From Planctomycetaceae bacterium (lineage in GTDB: Bacteria > Planctomycetota > Planctomycetia > Pirellulales > Pirellulaceae): a stretch of 64,000 bases of DNA. Position numbers and translations under genes: made by a program. The notes under the pieces are model-generated. The model was not told the DNA's origin, made no database searches, and saw only the letters and a program-made list of their open reading frames with translations. Shown here in pieces: positions 1 to 8,851 of the stretch (position 1 is the stretch's first letter; each line of letters starts with the position of its first letter). Where the stretch lies: assembly GCA_020638995.1 (NCBI GenBank), contig JACKHM010000002.1, positions 992,001 through 1,056,000 on the forward strand, written 5' to 3'.

Positions 1-2
1 AT

Positions 3-92
3 TCGGGTTGGGCAACCGCAGAGGTCAAGGGCGGGGGTCGTGAGCGGCTAGCGGAAATCGCTGCGCGAATGAATAATGTGTTGGACCTGTGA
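3..92 (+). CDS. C-terminal end of a truncated CDS
   Basis: An open frame enters from the left edge and stops at TGA 90-92. The 29 visible residues end in AARMNNVLDL. The next gene starts 27 bases downstream on the same strand, so the two may be co-transcribed. Too little is visible to name the family. The other two forward frames close within the first 52 bases. Confidence 0.45.
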   Translation, partial: SGWATAEVKGGGRERLAEIAARMNNVLDL

Positions 93-119
93 GCCACTTG
101 TTGACGGAGAATCTCGGAC

Positions 120-869
120 ATGACGGACATTTCACGCCGCTCGTTCAATGGCAGCGCACTCGGCTCGCTGCTTACTCTTTCGCTTCTTGAAACGCTTTTC
201 GATACCGACGCGTTCGCGGACGAGGTGAAGCCGATCACCGCTAAGTGGCTCGGCGACTTGCACCAAGCCGGCTTGGATGTGAAAGGGAAGAAGCTGACAC
301 AAGTTGCTTGGCAGCAAAAAGTCGAAGAGCTCTATCGACAAGTTAATCTGCCGGAGTTGCTGAAGTTCATTGACTTCGAGAGGATGACGAAGAATCTCGA
401 ATTCCGCGACCTCGGTGAACACAGCCTCCGCCCGAAATTCCCGGAAGTCGAGGGCTTGCCCACAGAGTTGGTTTTTGGGCATCAAGTCTTCGCTCTCAAA
501 AAGGGACGATCGGTCGTTCCACACGGCCATGACAACATGGCAACCGCTTTTCTGGTACTGCAAGGCGACTTCCACGGGCGACACTACGATCGCTTGGAAG
601 ATGAGAGCGACCATATCATCATCAAGCCGACGATCGATCGCGCGTTCACCGTGGGCGAGTGCTCCTCGATATCGGATCACAAGGATAATGTCCACTGGTT
701 CAAAGCGGCCAGCGACACCGCATTCATCTTTAACATCCACGTGCTTAACGTCGTCGCAGGAAAACGAAGCGGGCGCGTTTATATCGACCCGAGTGGAGAA
801 GCGATCTCGGACGGGCGTATTCGAGCACGGAAGATCAAGTCAGCCGAGGCATATAAGTTGTACGGATAA
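120..869 (+). CDS. Tat-exported cupin-like protein
   Basis: 249 residues. The N-terminus has a twin-arginine motif (SRRSFN, residues 5-10) followed by a hydrophobic stretch and a likely cleavage site after DAFA, so export by the Tat route is expected. A cupin-like core lies around residues 115-205, with HGHDNMATAFLVLQG supplying two closely spaced histidines and further His/Asp residues in DFHGRHYDR, plausible metal ligands. It precedes a VOC enzyme, an SDR and a carboxylate transporter on the same strand, which suggests small-molecule metabolism, but no substrate can be named. The start ATG lies just downstream of GGAG (107-110). Confidence 0.65.
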   Translation: MTDISRRSFNGSALGSLLTLSLLETLFDTDAFADEVKPITAKWLGDLHQAGLDVKGKKLTQVAWQQKVEELYRQVNLPELLKFIDFERMTKNLEFRDLGEHSLRPKFPEVEGLPTELVFGHQVFALKKGRSVVPHGHDNMATAFLVLQGDFHGRHYDRLEDESDHIIIKPTIDRAFTVGECSSISDHKDNVHWFKAASDTAFIFNIHVLNVVAGKRSGRVYIDPSGEAISDGRIRARKIKSAEAYKLYG

Positions 870-997
870 GTGACCTTCACGCTCCAGCGTGATAAGCCTG
901 TCCATAAACGATAGCACTATGCCAGGGCTGTGCCCCGAGGCGAGCCAAACCGGGAAGGCTTAGCGCGGCGGCGCGCGATGGCTATTTTGAGAGACGC

Positions 998-1378
998 ATG
1001 AAAACAACACAACTTAACCACATCGCGCTCCACGTCGCAGACGTTGACAAGAGCTGCGAGTTCTATCGCGACGTCCTGCAATTGGAGCCCATGCCGCGTC
1101 CGGCATTCTCGTTTCCAGGAGCCTGGTTTCGACTGGGCGAAGACCAAGAGTTGCACCTTATCGGGGAACGCACGGCCCCGACTTCCGGAGCAGCCACGCG
1201 AGGCAATCATTGGGCACTAATGATCGACAGTATGGATGAGTGGGAAGCATACTTTCAGCGTGAAGGCGTCGAGTACACTCCGCGTCGCACACGTCCTGAC
1301 GGTGCATTTCAAATCTATGTGTTCGATCCTGACGGTCATTGCTTGGAACTCTGTACACCACCGCCCGCCGACTCCTGA
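998..1378 (+). CDS. VOC family (glyoxalase/dioxygenase-fold) protein
   Basis: 126 residues, the usual size for a single-module vicinal-oxygen-chelate protein. The N-terminal NHIALHVADVDKSCEFYRDVL is the typical first beta-alpha unit with the metal-ligand histidine, and GHCLELCTP near the C-terminus supplies the closing glutamate ligand. Family members include glyoxalase I, ring-cleavage dioxygenases and epimerases; the sequence alone does not decide among them. It ends 25 bases before the SDR start, so the two genes look co-transcribed. Confidence 0.8.
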   Translation: MKTTQLNHIALHVADVDKSCEFYRDVLQLEPMPRPAFSFPGAWFRLGEDQELHLIGERTAPTSGAATRGNHWALMIDSMDEWEAYFQREGVEYTPRRTRPDGAFQIYVFDPDGHCLELCTPPPADS

Positions 1379-1403
1379 CCGACCAGCGATTAAGGAACTA
1401 CTT

Positions 1404-2210
1404 GTGGATCTCGCATTGGCATATCAGACCGCCGTTGTGATTGGAGGTGCAAAAGGCATTGGGCGAGCGATCGGGGAGGCATTCGCCGCGGAACGTGCCA
1501 ACGTCGTACTGGCGGACGTAGATCCCGCGGTTAACCAAGCCGCGGCGGAACTTTCCGCCAAACATGATGCCAATGTCTCGGCTCATCAAGTCGATGTGAC
1601 GGATTATATTGCGATCCAAAAACTGGCCGCCAAAGTGGTGATTGATCATGGCGGCTGCAATCATCTCGTCTACGCCGCGGGCGTTGGTTCTGGCAAGTAC
1701 GGCTTCCCTTTCTGGAATTTGGAGCCGGATGACTGGGATTTTGTGCTGCGTGTCAATCTGGTAGGAGCGGTGAACGCCGCTCACGCATTCAAAACGCAGA
1801 TGATTGCACAGCATGATGGCACGATGCTGTTCATTTCTTCTATCGCCGGCCAGATCGGCTCGCAAACCGATCCGCCCTACAGCGCGGCAAAGGCGGCGCT
1901 CATCAACTTTGTCCAATGCGCGGCCAAAGACTTAGCCGAGTATGACGTTCGCGTGAATACGATCTGCCCCGGCATGATCAAGACGGCGGTCAATCGCTCC
2001 GTTTGGCAAGCCTGGTTCAGCCAACAGCCGGAAGACGCGCGGCGGTCGTACGAGGAGTGGGCCGACGAAAAAGTCAAACGCGTCGTACCTCTAGGCCGCT
2101 GGCAGGAGTGCGAAGATGTCGCCAACCTTGCCGTGTTTCTGGCGTCATACCGCGCCAACAATATCACCGGCCAGACGATGAATGTCGATGGCGGGCAAGT
2201 GATGCACTAG
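1404..2210 (+). CDS. SDR family NAD(P)-dependent oxidoreductase
   Basis: About 268 residues from GTG 1404. This start is chosen because AAGGA (1392-1396) gives a ribosome-binding site at good spacing and the Rossmann strand begins within ten residues; a longer frame overlapping the VOC gene exists but would add a non-homologous tail. The nucleotide-binding motif is GGAKGIGRAIG, the catalytic serine is in LFISSIAGQIG, and the YxxxK pair is in PPYSAAKAALI. The C-terminus ends MNVDGGQVMH, typical of classical SDRs. Likely oxidises or reduces an alcohol/ketone in the same route as the neighbouring VOC and transporter genes; the substrate is unknown. Confidence 0.88.
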   Translation: MDLALAYQTAVVIGGAKGIGRAIGEAFAAERANVVLADVDPAVNQAAAELSAKHDANVSAHQVDVTDYIAIQKLAAKVVIDHGGCNHLVYAAGVGSGKYGFPFWNLEPDDWDFVLRVNLVGAVNAAHAFKTQMIAQHDGTMLFISSIAGQIGSQTDPPYSAAKAALINFVQCAAKDLAEYDVRVNTICPGMIKTAVNRSVWQAWFSQQPEDARRSYEEWADEKVKRVVPLGRWQECEDVANLAVFLASYRANNITGQTMNVDGGQVMH

Positions 2211-2395
2211 GCTTTATTGCCATAAAGGATGTATCCGACCACGGATACCGTCAGAGAACAAAGAACTGTGATTCCAAGAATTCCAATCAAACCTTCCACA
2301 ACAACTCTCCCATTTGCCGAATTGATTCGCCTCAGGCCCGCAATGATACTTTTGAGGTGCCTCGATGTGTAGATGGGTTTCCTGGACGACAGCAC
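2207..2395 (-). CDS. possible small single-pass membrane protein (weak)
   Basis: A 62-residue frame lies antisense in the gap between the SDR and transporter genes. It has a basic N-terminal half and one convincing hydrophobic helix (GLIGILGITVLCSLTVSVVG) near the C-terminus. It overlaps the SDR stop by 4 bases and the first 31 bases of the transporter gene. No family is recognised and no clear ribosome-binding site is seen, so it may be chance. Confidence 0.25.
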   Translation of the reverse strand: MLSSRKPIYTSRHLKSIIAGLRRINSANGRVVVEGLIGILGITVLCSLTVSVVGYILYGNKA

Positions 2396-3717
2396 TTCTG
2401 TTGTTAGGAATGGTTGATGTCGCGCGACCTGACAAATTGGTCGAGGCAGGCGAATTCGAATACCCAGAGCGGACGGTCACGGTCGTCTGCCCCTGGTCAC
2501 CGGGTGGTGGTACCGATCGCGTGTCACGGTTCTGGGCTGGAGCTTTAGAGGAGAAGTTTGGTCAACCATTCGTCGTAGTGAATCGGACGGGCGGAGCGGG
2601 CGCGGTGGGACATTTTTCCAGTGCATATGCCAAGCCCGACGGTCACACGATCGGGATGATCACGTTCGAGCTGTGCACAATGCATCGGATGCGAATCTCG
2701 CGGCTGACTTACGAAGACTATGAATGCTTGTTGCAGGTAAACGCCGATCCGGCAGCAATCATTGTTCGAAATGACGCACCGTGGCAGACGCTTGGCGAGT
2801 TGCTTGCCGAGATTCGAGCGCGACCCGGAGAACTACGGATGTCAGGTACGGCAACCGGTGGAGCGTGGGATCTGGCAAGAGCGGGACTGCTTCAAGCAGC
2901 GGACCTGCCGATCAACTCTGTCGTCTGGGTACCACACCCTGGTGCCGCACCTTCGCTGCTCGAATTGATGGGCGGACACCTCGACGCCGTCTGCTGTAGC
3001 GTGCCCGAAGTTGCCTCGCAACTCGCAAACCAGCAAGTTCGCGTGTTGGCCGTGATGGCCGAGGAACGGATCCCGGACTACCCGGATTTGGCGACGGCTA
3101 GAGAGCAGGGGACTGATTGGGTGGCCGTCGGTTGGCGTGGCCTTGCATTGCCGAAAGGCACCCCCGCAGAGATTATTGATCTGCTCGCCAGTCGCTGTAG
3201 TGAGATTGCCGATTCAGACGCGTACCGTGACTTCATGCAAAAGAACGGCTTTGGCATCAAGGTCCGCACGCGAGGCGAGTTCACGGAATTTCTTCGTGAA
3301 CAAGACGCGCAGTGGAAATCCGTCGTCGAAGCGGCCGGATATGACAAAGGCTTGACCGGCAACAACGACCCTGGTCCGCATGCACTGCCTTGGGCTCTGC
3401 TGGTTGGCCTGGTTGGCATCGGTGGGTGGGAACTTGCTCGCACAGGCGGCGGCGGGGAGGCAACTTCGACGTCGGCGAGATCGTTCCGCAGACTCGCGAT
3501 CGTATGCATTGCATTAGTCTCGTACGTCGTTGCTATCGCATGGCTGGGCTTTGCAGTCAGTACATATTTCTTTGTATCTCTAACAGCATGGAAGCTCGGC
3601 GGAAAGTTATGGTCCGCTTCTCTTGCGGCCGGCCTGATACTAGGGACGGTGTGGCTGCTGTTCGTATTCGCATTTCAGATTCAACTACCCAAAGGCGTAC
3701 TGGGGCTACCGTTCTAA
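2365..3717 (+). CDS. TctC-TctB fusion: tripartite tricarboxylate transporter binding protein with membrane domain
   Basis: 450 residues. A signal peptide (WVSWTTALLLLGMVDVA) is followed by a Bug/TctC-type binding domain to about residue 325, with the family motifs YPERTVTVVCPWSPGGGTD and VVNRTGGAGAVGH. The last 110 residues carry three to four hydrophobic helices (LPWALLVGLVGIGGWEL, IVCIALVSYVVAIAWLG, and LILGTVWLLFVFAFQI) resembling the small membrane subunit TctB. In the usual system TctC and TctB are separate proteins, so this is a fusion tethering the receptor to the membrane. TctA follows 118 bases downstream. GAGGTG upstream of ATG 2365 supports the start. Confidence 0.85.
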   Translation: MCRWVSWTTALLLLGMVDVARPDKLVEAGEFEYPERTVTVVCPWSPGGGTDRVSRFWAGALEEKFGQPFVVVNRTGGAGAVGHFSSAYAKPDGHTIGMITFELCTMHRMRISRLTYEDYECLLQVNADPAAIIVRNDAPWQTLGELLAEIRARPGELRMSGTATGGAWDLARAGLLQAADLPINSVVWVPHPGAAPSLLELMGGHLDAVCCSVPEVASQLANQQVRVLAVMAEERIPDYPDLATAREQGTDWVAVGWRGLALPKGTPAEIIDLLASRCSEIADSDAYRDFMQKNGFGIKVRTRGEFTEFLREQDAQWKSVVEAAGYDKGLTGNNDPGPHALPWALLVGLVGIGGWELARTGGGGEATSTSARSFRRLAIVCIALVSYVVAIAWLGFAVSTYFFVSLTAWKLGGKLWSASLAAGLILGTVWLLFVFAFQIQLPKGVLGLPF

Positions 3718-3750
3718 TAAGTTGTCAGAAGCCATATCCATCCGTGCATC

Positions 3751-3772
3751 GTCACTAGGAAAGTGGCGGCTA
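3751..3772 (+). repeat. short dispersed intergenic repeat, copy 1
   Basis: GTCACTAGGAAAGTGGCGGC resembles the intergenic repeat seen at 8816-8836 and 19323-19421. It lies between the two transporter genes. A diverged copy. Confidence 0.4.
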
Positions 3773-3835
3773 GATAGACGGCGACGACGCAAGTGCTGAC
3801 GCACTCTGACAAACTCAACTCTTGGATTCTTAACC

Positions 3836-5323
3836 GTGCTCGCAGATCTCTTCACGCCCGCCGTGCTCATACCTTGGCTTGTGGCAATGGCTTTCGGGGT
3901 GTTCGTCGGCGCAACCCCGGGGCTGACTGCAACCATGGCTGTAGCATTGATCGTGCCGATCAGTTTTCACATGTCCGATCCTAATGCGGGGCTGGCGATG
4001 ATCATTGGCGTCAGCTTTACCGCCATCTTTGCAGGTGACATCCCGGCGACCTACCTTCGCATCCCAGGGACCCCGGCCTCGGCGGCAGCAACGCTCGACG
4101 GGCACGAACTGGCGAAACAAGGACGAGGCGGATTCGCGCTTATGCTCGACCTTCTTTGCTCCTGCATCGGTGGACTTGTGGGCGTGGGCCTGCTAATGCT
4201 CGTCGCTTCGCCGCTGGCAAGTTTTGCTTTGTTGTTCAGTGACTTTGAGTACTTTTGGCTGGGTGTGCTCGGATTGAGTATGAGCGCGTTCGTCACTCAG
4301 GGCAGCACGGCGCGGGGCTTGATCGCCGCGATGTTGGGTGTGTTGATCGGCACGGTGGGCATGGACGTAGTCACCGGCAGTCCACGCTATCCGATGCTGG
4401 AAGAATTCGGCAGTGTCGAGCTGATGCGAGGCTTCAGCTTCATCCCAGTCATGATCGGCTTGTTTGGCATCGCGGAAGTACTTCGAAATGTTGAGACGGA
4501 CGTGTCGTGGTCCGCTTCGAGCGTCGAAGCTTCCGCCACGCCGCTAACGGAGAGCCTCGTTGCGATGTGGAGACACAAATTCACAATGCTCGTCTCGGCA
4601 ATCAGCGGGACGATAATCGGCGCGTTGCCTGGAGCGGGAGCGGACGTTGCCGCTTGGGGAGCCTATGGTCTGGCGAAAAAGACTTCTCGACAACCGGACA
4701 CGTTTGGTAAAGGCGCAATCGGAGGCGTAATCGCTCCCACCAGCGCCAACAACGCAGCGGTCGCGGGGGCGTGGATTCCAGCTCTCGTGTTTGGCGTGCC
4801 CGGCGATGCAGTGACGGCGATCGTGTTGGGTGCGATGCTCATGTATGACATCACACCGGGCCCTGAGTTGTTTAAAGGCGACATGACGCAGGTCCGCGGC
4901 ATCTTCTGGATCGCTTTCTTTACTCAGTTCCTGCTTCTGCCTGCTGGCTACTTGGGATTAAAGGTCTTTGGAACCGTACTCCGACTTCCCCGGCGATTCG
5001 TGTTGGCCGCAGTAGTCGTCTTCTCGGTAGTTGGAGCATACGCACTCAATAACAGCCTGTTCGACGTCTACGTCATGCTGGCGTTTGGCTTAGTTGGCTA
5101 TTTCCTGGAGTCAAAGCGAATCCCGCTGGCACCGCTAATTTTAGGGCTGATTCTAGGAGAACTCGTTGAACGTAAACTCCGCACCGGACTGATCAGTTCA
5201 GGTGGAGACTTTACGCCAATGTTCACGCGCCCGATCTGCGTTGGTCTGATCCTGGTACTCGCAGCGATGCTGACGAGTGGGCCACTGCTCAAGGCCATTC
5301 GACTCCGAAGCCCTGCGTCTTAG
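3836..5323 (+). CDS. TctA family tripartite tricarboxylate transporter permease
   Basis: 495 residues from GTG 3836. This is the large integral membrane subunit of the TTT system, which imports carboxylates using an ion gradient. Family motifs include GVFVGATPGLTATMAVALIVP near the N-terminus, IPGTPASAAATLDG, and GALPGAGADVAAWGAYGLAKK in the second half. Many hydrophobic helices are spread over the length, as expected for about 12 membrane passes. It follows the fused TctC-TctB gene and completes the transporter. Its stop overlaps that of the convergent TPR gene by 4 bases. Confidence 0.92.
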   Translation: MLADLFTPAVLIPWLVAMAFGVFVGATPGLTATMAVALIVPISFHMSDPNAGLAMIIGVSFTAIFAGDIPATYLRIPGTPASAAATLDGHELAKQGRGGFALMLDLLCSCIGGLVGVGLLMLVASPLASFALLFSDFEYFWLGVLGLSMSAFVTQGSTARGLIAAMLGVLIGTVGMDVVTGSPRYPMLEEFGSVELMRGFSFIPVMIGLFGIAEVLRNVETDVSWSASSVEASATPLTESLVAMWRHKFTMLVSAISGTIIGALPGAGADVAAWGAYGLAKKTSRQPDTFGKGAIGGVIAPTSANNAAVAGAWIPALVFGVPGDAVTAIVLGAMLMYDITPGPELFKGDMTQVRGIFWIAFFTQFLLLPAGYLGLKVFGTVLRLPRRFVLAAVVVFSVVGAYALNNSLFDVYVMLAFGLVGYFLESKRIPLAPLILGLILGELVERKLRTGLISSGGDFTPMFTRPICVGLILVLAAMLTSGPLLKAIRLRSPAS

Positions 5324-5652
5324 TTTTCGCCAAGGCTGCCGAGTCCCGCCAAAAACTCACTCATTTCACCCGCCGCATGAGCGTTGCCTTGCCGGCGCGC
5401 CTGCTCGATGCCAGACCGCAGCACATCGCGTGCTTCGTCGATCCGATCCTGCCTGGTCAGATGCTGGCCGGCCATGAAGAAGGACGGCACGTGAGGCGGA
5501 TCGTCAGCCATTAGTCCTCGCAAGAAGTCCAAGCTCCGCTCATGCTGGCCTTCCTTTTCGTACTCCATCGCCAGAGCATATCGAAGGAACTGGTCGCCCG
5601 GTTCGGCCGCTAGCATTGCTTCGAATTTTTCGCGGCGTGTGGTAGCGGTCAC
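5320..5652 (-). CDS. small TPR-type protein
   Basis: 110 residues made almost wholly of helix-turn-helix units of tetratricopeptide type (FLRYALAMEYEKEGQHERSLDFLRGL, then a second unit about residues 53-87). Two to three repeats give a small adaptor-like fold. No signal peptide, so cytoplasmic. It converges with tctA and overlaps it by 4 bases at the stop codons. Such small TPR proteins are common in planctomycetes; the partner is unknown. Confidence 0.75.
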   Translation of the reverse strand: MTATTRREKFEAMLAAEPGDQFLRYALAMEYEKEGQHERSLDFLRGLMADDPPHVPSFFMAGQHLTRQDRIDEARDVLRSGIEQARRQGNAHAAGEMSEFLAGLGSLGEN

Positions 5653-5824
5653 ATGTTTCTCCTTAACGAAAACGGCTTGGGACTGATCTTAATACGCAAG
5701 TGACCTCCCTGCGAGGAGGAGTGTTATCAGAAAAATCGGCAAACTCGCCTAAACTTACGCAGGCTGCAAAGTCGATAACGAATCCGCGCAAGGACTGTAA
5801 TACAGCTTTCCAAGGGATGGAACT

Positions 5825-7921
5825 ATGTCTCGTAGAGTATTAACGATAGCAGCGATCGTCGTCGGCTTCGGAGCCCTCGTCGCGTACGTTCGAGCCCAAG
5901 ATGCCGCGACTCGCAGTGTCTTGCGTTCTATCAACGAATCCAGCCAGGAGCCGACACTCGCTAGTCCTCCTTCCTCGGCACGACGCATTCAAGAGTCCTC
6001 CGAAGACCTTGGCAACTCGCGTTATAGTATCGGCGATGCTCAAGAATCGCCCACCGCAGCACTGCCCGCAAGACGCATGACACTTGCCGAGCGGCTGCAA
6101 CAAGTCCGCGAGTCCGCGGGACAATCGAGCGAAGAACCGCAACAATCCCTGCCAGCCAATGCATCTGTCGCAGGACCGGTCGTCGCTAATCCAACCTTGG
6201 CAACTCCGGTCGACCGTGAACCTGAACAAGGCGCGGACATCGTCACACCGGAACGAGTCGCTGACCAGCGGGGTGGAATCTCTTCGCGCTACGGCAATGC
6301 CGACGCGACCACTGCTTACTCTGCCCGACGCATACCGCGCGCACCAGTCCCTTCTGGCCCCGTCATCCAGCAGTCGCCCAGCGACTTCTCGGACGAACCG
6401 CCAGCGTTGGGCGAACCTGAGGAAACGCGGCCCACCTATGATGAACCGCAGACCATGCCGGAGACTTCCCAAGCGGAAGTCGTTCGCCAGCGTGTGCCAA
6501 CGCGTTCGATCACCAGTTCACTCCTTAGCAGCATTGGTCCGCAAATTCGAGTCGACACAATCGGGCCGCGCTCGGTGATGGTGGGCAAACCTGCCGAATA
6601 CAATATCACCGTGACGAATGCTGGCAACGTCGCCGCTGACGAGCTTTACGTTCGCGTATCGCTGCCGTCGTGGGTCGAGGTTCAAGCTGACAACGTCACG
6701 TCCGGCGCAACTCAAACGCAAGCCGAGGGCCCCGGCCAGCAGAAGCTGATTTGGACCATTGATCAGATTGACCCACAATCGCAACAAACGCTGAAGCTGT
6801 TCGCTCGTCCCAATACGAACCGACCATTCGATTTGATGGTCGACTGGACACTGCGACCGATTTCCGAAGTGGCTCAGATCGAAGTCCAGCAACCGCGACT
6901 TGAGATGGCGGTTTTTGGCCCCAAAAATGTTCTCTACGGTGATTCAGCTGTCTACACCATTCAGCTGACGAATCCTGGGACGGGGAATGCCGAGAATGTC
7001 GCCCTTGAGTTCAGCTACGGTGCAAAGCGACTCGAGAAGAAAGTCATCGGGGACATTGCTCCCGGTGAACAGAACGAAGTTAATGTCGAGCTGACCGCCC
7101 AGCAGGCCGGTCAGCTCCGTGTCGCGGCTGTCGCAACGGCCGATGGCGGACTGAAAGCTGAAGCCAATGAAGACATCCTCGTTCGTCGAGCCGATCTTGA
7201 AGTCGGCGTGATCGGTTCGAGTCTGAAGTTCGCCGGAGGAGTCGCCACCTACAAGGTCCGAGTCAAGAACACCGGTAATGCGACCGCAAACGGCATCAGT
7301 GCATCGATCGTTCTGCCTCCTGGTGCCGTGGTAGTCGGAGCGCAAAATGCTCAGTCTGGCAGCATCGCTCAAGATGTCGGATCGCTGATCCCCGGCGCTG
7401 AACGAGTGATCGGCATCCAATGCCAATTGATGATGCCTGGAGAGAATCGAATCGATGCCGTGGTCAAAAGCGACGGCGGGCTTGAAAAGTCGGCCTCGTT
7501 CACGACGCGTGTCGAAGCACTCGCTGATCTGAAACTGACCGTCAGCGATCCACGCGGACCAACCGCCATCGGCGCCGATGCAATCTATGAAGTTCACATC
7601 GTCAATCGAGGCACCAAGGCTGCGGAACGGATCAAGGTTGTCGCTCAGTTCTCCGAGGGTGTCGAACCCATCGAGGCCAATGGCGGAGCCGCGGATATTG
7701 TCCCAGGACAAGTACTCTTTCATCCCATCTCACGAATCGAGCCAGGTGATGAGTTGGTCTTGAAGATCGTCGCCAAGGCCGACAAGGCAGGTAACCATCG
7801 CTTCCGAGCGGAGTTGATTTCCGGGGATCCGGACACACGCCTGATTGCCGAGGAGTCGACTTATTACTTCGGCGAAGATGCGGCTCGAACAGCGGCTCGT
7901 CCGGAAGCGGCGACTCAGTAA
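5825..7921 (+). CDS. exported DUF11-like repeat protein
   Basis: 698 residues. An N-terminal signal/anchor (VLTIAAIVVGFGALVAYVRA) is followed by a disordered, Ser/Pro/Glu-rich region to about residue 235 that contains SRYS and SRYG motifs. From about residue 240 on come four to five beta-sandwich repeats of the DUF11/CARDB-like kind, each with a phrase such as YNITVTNAGNVAADELYV, YTIQLTNPGTGNAENVALEF, YKVRVKNTGNATANGISASI and YEVHIVNRGTKAAERIKV. These domains usually build cell-surface or periplasmic structural proteins. A strong terminator follows 31 bases after the stop, so it ends its transcription unit. Confidence 0.82.
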   Translation: MSRRVLTIAAIVVGFGALVAYVRAQDAATRSVLRSINESSQEPTLASPPSSARRIQESSEDLGNSRYSIGDAQESPTAALPARRMTLAERLQQVRESAGQSSEEPQQSLPANASVAGPVVANPTLATPVDREPEQGADIVTPERVADQRGGISSRYGNADATTAYSARRIPRAPVPSGPVIQQSPSDFSDEPPALGEPEETRPTYDEPQTMPETSQAEVVRQRVPTRSITSSLLSSIGPQIRVDTIGPRSVMVGKPAEYNITVTNAGNVAADELYVRVSLPSWVEVQADNVTSGATQTQAEGPGQQKLIWTIDQIDPQSQQTLKLFARPNTNRPFDLMVDWTLRPISEVAQIEVQQPRLEMAVFGPKNVLYGDSAVYTIQLTNPGTGNAENVALEFSYGAKRLEKKVIGDIAPGEQNEVNVELTAQQAGQLRVAAVATADGGLKAEANEDILVRRADLEVGVIGSSLKFAGGVATYKVRVKNTGNATANGISASIVLPPGAVVVGAQNAQSGSIAQDVGSLIPGAERVIGIQCQLMMPGENRIDAVVKSDGGLEKSASFTTRVEALADLKLTVSDPRGPTAIGADAIYEVHIVNRGTKAAERIKVVAQFSEGVEPIEANGGAADIVPGQVLFHPISRIEPGDELVLKIVAKADKAGNHRFRAELISGDPDTRLIAEESTYYFGEDAARTAARPEAATQ

Positions 7922-7952
7922 AACCCGAAGTTGGCAGGCAGGCAACTTCTCG

Positions 7953-8001
7953 GCCCGCGACACTCATGAAGATGAATCTTCGGGTGCCGCGGGCTTTTTT
8001 T
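7953..8001 (+). terminator. rho-independent terminator after the DUF11-like gene
   Basis: The arms GCCCGCG (7953-7959) and CGCGGGC (7988-7994) pair, extended by CAC/GTG across a one-base mismatch, and are followed by seven T residues (7995-8001). Confidence 0.9.
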
Positions 8002-8182
8002 GCGCTGCAACGACTGTCGAGCCAGCGGCTTTACTTCCCCGTAGCGTGCGGTATAAACACGGGCGGACGCGAGTTTTTCGCAGGCGTCTGAACAATAAGA
8101 CCTACACGCGCACTTCAACGGAGGCCGTTGGATTTACGCAGCAAAACCTGTCATTCTCCCCGGTCATTTGCGAGCACATTCG

Positions 8183-8743
8183 ATGTCTTACGAGAATCCC
8201 TACCAAGCACCGCAATCAGATGCAGCCATCCAAGCCGAATTCGCCGACGGAGGACTGTGGCAGAGTGGCAAACTGCTGGTCATGCGCAAGGATGCTCCAC
8301 TGCCGGCGCGTTGTGTGAAGAGCAACGTGCCAACAGAGCGTCGGTTGAAGCGAAATCTCATCTGGCATCATCCAGCAGTCTATCTAGCCTTGCTGGCAAA
8401 CTTGATCATCTATGCCATCTTGGCATTGTGCCTGCAGAAGAAAGCAACGATCCACATCGGGCTCAGCGACGAATGGTTTTGGAAACGGCGAAGGGCAATT
8501 TTAATTGGCTGGGGATCCGTATTTCTCTCGATTGGATTGTTCACTGTGGCGGCGATCGGCCTCGATTCGAATAATGGTTTTGGATGGCTGATGTTACTCG
8601 CCGCGATCTGGTTCCTCGCCGGCATCATCTACGGCCTGACGGCTTCGCGAATGGTAGTCGCGACGCGTATCGACGACCGCTACGTCTGGCTCAAGGGCGT
8701 CGGTCGCGAGTTCCTCGCCGAGTTACCTTACTGGCCGAACTAG
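8183..8743 (+). CDS. NPY-motif membrane protein of unknown function
   Basis: 186 residues from ATG 8183 (a TTG five codons upstream is possible). It begins MSYENPYQAP, an N-terminal pattern I associate with planctomycete membrane proteins. Three hydrophobic segments follow: AVYLALLANLIIYAILALCL, LIGWGSVFLSIGLFTVAAIGL and WLMLLAAIWFLAGIIYGL, with basic residues between. The C-terminal tail (TRIDDRYVWLKGVGREFLAELPYWP) is soluble and matches the type that closes many 'hypothetical membrane' proteins of this phylum. Function unknown. Confidence 0.75.
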   Translation: MSYENPYQAPQSDAAIQAEFADGGLWQSGKLLVMRKDAPLPARCVKSNVPTERRLKRNLIWHHPAVYLALLANLIIYAILALCLQKKATIHIGLSDEWFWKRRRAILIGWGSVFLSIGLFTVAAIGLDSNNGFGWLMLLAAIWFLAGIIYGLTASRMVVATRIDDRYVWLKGVGREFLAELPYWPN

Positions 8744-8815
8744 ATCAATGTCAGCGTTGCTTTTCGAGGGACGAACACTTTTTTTATCCGAAACATTCCA
8801 TAGGAAAGGGCTTAT

Positions 8816-8836
8816 CACTTGGAAAGTGATGGCCAC
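8816..8836 (+). repeat. short dispersed intergenic repeat, copy 2
   Basis: CACTTGGAAAGTGATGGCCA lies between two convergent genes and matches, in reverse complement, the copy at 19356-19380 in 19 of 20 positions. Confidence 0.6.
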
Positions 8837-8851
8837 TGTCGATTGACAATT

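Noticed and set aside
6944..7723. 259-codon minus-strand frame inside the DUF11-like gene
   Set aside because: Antisense shadow of a repeat-rich gene with clear homology-like motifs on the plus strand.
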